From: JAICLV01 sp036380925
GTDB taxonomy: Bacteria > Actinomycetota > Actinomycetes > Acidothermales > Acidothermaceae
Reading direction: 5' to 3'
NCBI GenBank assembly: GCA_036380925.1
Contig: DASVDW010000163.1
Span: forward strand, 1-5,384
DNA length: 5,384 nucleotides
The notes below the pieces were generated by a model that saw only the letters and a program-made list of their open reading frames with translations, ran no database searches and was not told the DNA's origin. This document shows, piece after piece, positions 3,985 through 5,384 of this stretch (position 1 is the first letter of the stretch; the number at the start of each line of letters is the position of its first letter). The position numbers and the translations under genes are program-made.

Positions 3985-5247
3985 ATGCGACACCGGGGGA
4001 GCCGCGCGCTGCTCGTCGGTTTGGCGACGGCCACGCTGATCGCGGGATGTCGCGCGTCGACGCCATCGGCATCGCCATCGTCGCCGGTCAGTCCATCGGC
4101 GAGCCTCTCGTCTCAACAACCGGCGTCCGCGAGTGCCGCGGCGTCGGCGTCGTCGTCCGCAGCGTCGTCGTCCGCACCGGCGAAGCCAATTGCCACGATC
4201 GTGGCGGTCGGCGACGTCGCGCTGGGCGACACGCCGGCGCTGCCACGCGATCCGGTCGGCTATCTCGCGCCGATGCGGGCGGTGCTGTCGGCCCCCGTCG
4301 TCTTCGGCAACCTCGAAGGCGCGCTCACGAACGCGTCGTCGTCGAAATGCCCGCCGCCGTCCCCACCTCCAACGCCGACGCCGTCCGGCACGTTCACGGC
4401 GTCGCCGAACACATCGCCGAGCACGTCGCCGACGCCCAGCGCGACGCCGAGCGCATCGCCGACGCCGAAGCCGCCGACCTGCTTCGCGTTTCGCATGCCG
4501 ACGTCCTACGCGAAAGTCTTGCGCGGCGCAGGGTTCACGGTGCTCAACAGCGCCAACAACCACTCGCATGATTTCGGATCGCGCGGTGTCGCCGACACCA
4601 CCGCCGCGCTGCGCGCCGCCGGCATCGCGCAGACCGGCCTGCCCGGCCAAACTGCGATCGTCGACGCCGGTGGCGTGCGCGTGGCGTTTATCGGCTTCGC
4701 GCCGTACGCCACGACGAACAACCTCTTGGACGACGCGCGAGCGCGCCAACTTGTCGCGTCAGCCAGGCAATCCGCCGACCTCGTGGTCGTGTACTTGCAC
4801 GTGGGCGCGGAGGGCGCCACGGCCACTCATGTCACCGGCGACGACGAGTGGTATCTCGGCGAAGAGCGCGGCAATGCCAGGGAGATCGCGCACGCGGCGA
4901 TCGACGCCGGCGCCGATTTGGTGGTGGGGAGCGGACCGCACGTGCTCCGCGGCATGGAGTACTACCGCGGCCATCTCATCGCATACAGCCTTGGCGACTT
5001 CGTCGGCTACCGCAACTTCTCCAACACCGGTTCGCTGGCGCTCGCCGGCGCGTTACGCGTCTCGCTTGACGGTTTCGGGCAACCCACTGACGCGCGCTTC
5101 ATCTCGCTGCGGCTCGACGCCAATGGTCGTCCGGCGGTCGATCCCACGGGCGCGGGGGCGCGACTGGTCAACGACGTGTCTGCCGTCGACTTCGGGCCCG
5201 ATGCGGTCGTGATCGGCCGTTCTGGTGAGATTCGCCCCGCTCGCTAA
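3985..5247 (+). CDS. CapA-family (PGA_cap) lipoprotein, metallophosphatase-like
   Basis: This 420-residue protein begins with a lipoprotein signal peptide: basic MRHRGSR, a hydrophobic core at 8-20 and lipobox LIAGC with C22 to be lipidated. A Ser/Ala/Pro linker follows at about 23-68. The catalytic-type domain shows CapA motifs in order: GDVALGD (76-82), GNLEG (108-112), NNHSHDFG (191-198), HVGAEG (272-277), GSGPHVLRG (315-323) and YSLGDF (334-339). This is the calcineurin-like fold of CapA/PgsA, whose Bacillus members belong to the poly-gamma-glutamate export/synthesis complex. No capB or capC is present here, so the substrate is open and gamma-glutamate capsule should not be assumed. Between GNLEG and the NNH motif lies a Pro/Ser/Thr-rich insert (about 123-165), bracketed by C122 and C166. 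The protein is expected to sit on the outer face of the membrane. Confidence 0.92.
   Translation: MRHRGSRALLVGLATATLIAGCRASTPSASPSSPVSPSASLSSQQPASASAAASASSSAASSSAPAKPIATIVAVGDVALGDTPALPRDPVGYLAPMRAVLSAPVVFGNLEGALTNASSSKCPPPSPPPTPTPSGTFTASPNTSPSTSPTPSATPSASPTPKPPTCFAFRMPTSYAKVLRGAGFTVLNSANNHSHDFGSRGVADTTAALRAAGIAQTGLPGQTAIVDAGGVRVAFIGFAPYATTNNLLDDARARQLVASARQSADLVVVYLHVGAEGATATHVTGDDEWYLGEERGNAREIAHAAIDAGADLVVGSGPHVLRGMEYYRGHLIAYSLGDFVGYRNFSNTGSLALAGALRVSLDGFGQPTDARFISLRLDANGRPAVDPTGAGARLVNDVSAVDFGPDAVVIGRSGEIRPAR
4147..4176 (+). repeat. Two exact tandem 15-base repeats in the capA-like linker
   Basis: The unit GCGTCGTCGTCCGCA occurs twice back to back (4147-4161 and 4162-4176), encoding ASSSA twice in the Ser/Ala linker after the lipidated cysteine. 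The unit is a multiple of three, so gain or loss of copies would keep the frame and alter tether length. Confidence 0.85.
4351..4479 (+). other. Low-complexity Pro/Ser/Thr-coding insert within the CapA domain
   Basis: Codons 123-165 of the capA-like gene encode a stretch made almost only of Pro, Ser, Thr and Ala, with recurring TCGCCGA and GACGCC blocks at 4399-4470. It separates the GNLEG and NNH motifs of the metallophosphatase-like domain. It is flanked directly by the codons of C122 (4348-4350) and C166 (4480-4482), the only cysteines apart from the lipidated one. It is probably a disordered surface loop that a disulfide could close at its base. Confidence 0.75.
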
Positions 5248-5263
5248 TCGACATTCGCGAGCG
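5238..5263 (+). terminator. Possible hairpin at the end of the capA-like gene
   Basis: CGCTCGC (5238-5244) can pair with GCGAGCG (5257-5263) across a 12-base loop that contains the stop codon. There is no T tract after it. This is a weak candidate for transcription termination or 3' end protection. Confidence 0.25.
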
Positions 5264-5384
5264 TCGTCGCAGAAGTGTGAAACGGGTCGCGTCGCCTAGT
5301 TCGGCGTGCACCGGCGCGTGATCGTCAATGTCAGGTTGCGACATTTGATCACCGGTCATCTTTCGTGCGTTTCTCCTCAGCTAG

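Noticed and set aside
3908..4078. 57-codon N-terminal extension of the pirin frame
   Set aside because: It overlaps the capA-like start on the other strand, has no pirin similarity, and the ATG at 3907 gives the canonical family N-terminus with a ribosome site.
4399..4470. CRISPR-like spaced short repeats (TCGCCGA blocks)
   Set aside because: The units are irregular, very short and in frame with Ser-Pro/Thr-Pro codons; this is coding low complexity, not an array.
4133..5212. Second plus-strand frame inside the capA-like gene (359 codons)
   Set aside because: Extremely Arg-rich translation, the typical shifted reading of GC-rich codons; the CapA frame has clear motifs.
5168..5359. Minus-strand 63-codon frame at the right end with GAGGAG upstream
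   Set aside because: The spacing from GAGGAG to the ATG is about 13 bases. The second half is antisense to capA-like codons and Arg-rich, and nothing in it is recognisable. A short real peptide cannot be fully excluded.

Overview
The window is GC-rich bacterial chromosome, most likely from an actinomycete. The evidence is the strong G/C preference at third codon positions, the GTG and TTG starts, and the gene order at the left end. There, aceE runs divergently from a DUF3052 gene that is followed at once by an AhpE-type one-cysteine peroxiredoxin. From memory, the same arrangement occurs around Rv2241-Rv2238c in Mycobacterium tuberculosis and around aceE in Streptomyces. I cannot name the genus.

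Layout. (1) Positions 1-675, minus strand: the first 225 codons of aceE (pyruvate dehydrogenase E1), cut by the left edge. (2) Positions 676-883: a 208-bp divergent control region with a strong ribosome site at each end. (3) Positions 884-1806, plus strand: DUF3052 and ahpE, overlapping by 4 bases (TTGA). (4) Positions 1815-1886: tRNA-Val(TAC), only 8 bases after ahpE. (5) Positions 1906-2499: a five-helix membrane protein resembling DUF3995, whose ribosome site begins 9 bases after the tRNA. (6) Positions 2619-2957: a small protein made of three TPR units. (7) Positions 2963-3907, minus strand: a pirin-family cupin with all four metal ligands, convergent with the TPR gene (5 bases between stops). 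(8) Positions 3985-5247, plus strand: a CapA-family lipoprotein with a Pro/Ser/Thr-rich insertion inside its catalytic domain. (9) Positions 5248-5384: a 137-bp tail with no convincing gene.

How the genes may work together. The left half pairs pyruvate oxidation (AceE) with a peroxide-reducing enzyme (AhpE) and the uncharacterised DUF3052 protein. DUF3052 and ahpE look translationally coupled. The tRNA and the membrane-protein gene are packed so tightly behind ahpE that read-through transcription and release of the downstream mRNA by tRNA processing are plausible. The pirin is notable because a bacterial pirin has been reported to bind the pyruvate dehydrogenase E1 subunit, although here it lies about 2.3 kb from aceE in a separate unit. 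The CapA-like protein has no capB/capC partners in view.

I see no mobile element, CRISPR array or recognisable new defence or biosynthetic system. The best leads are DUF3052 (conserved context, unknown function), the tRNA embedded between protein genes, and the disordered insert in the CapA domain.
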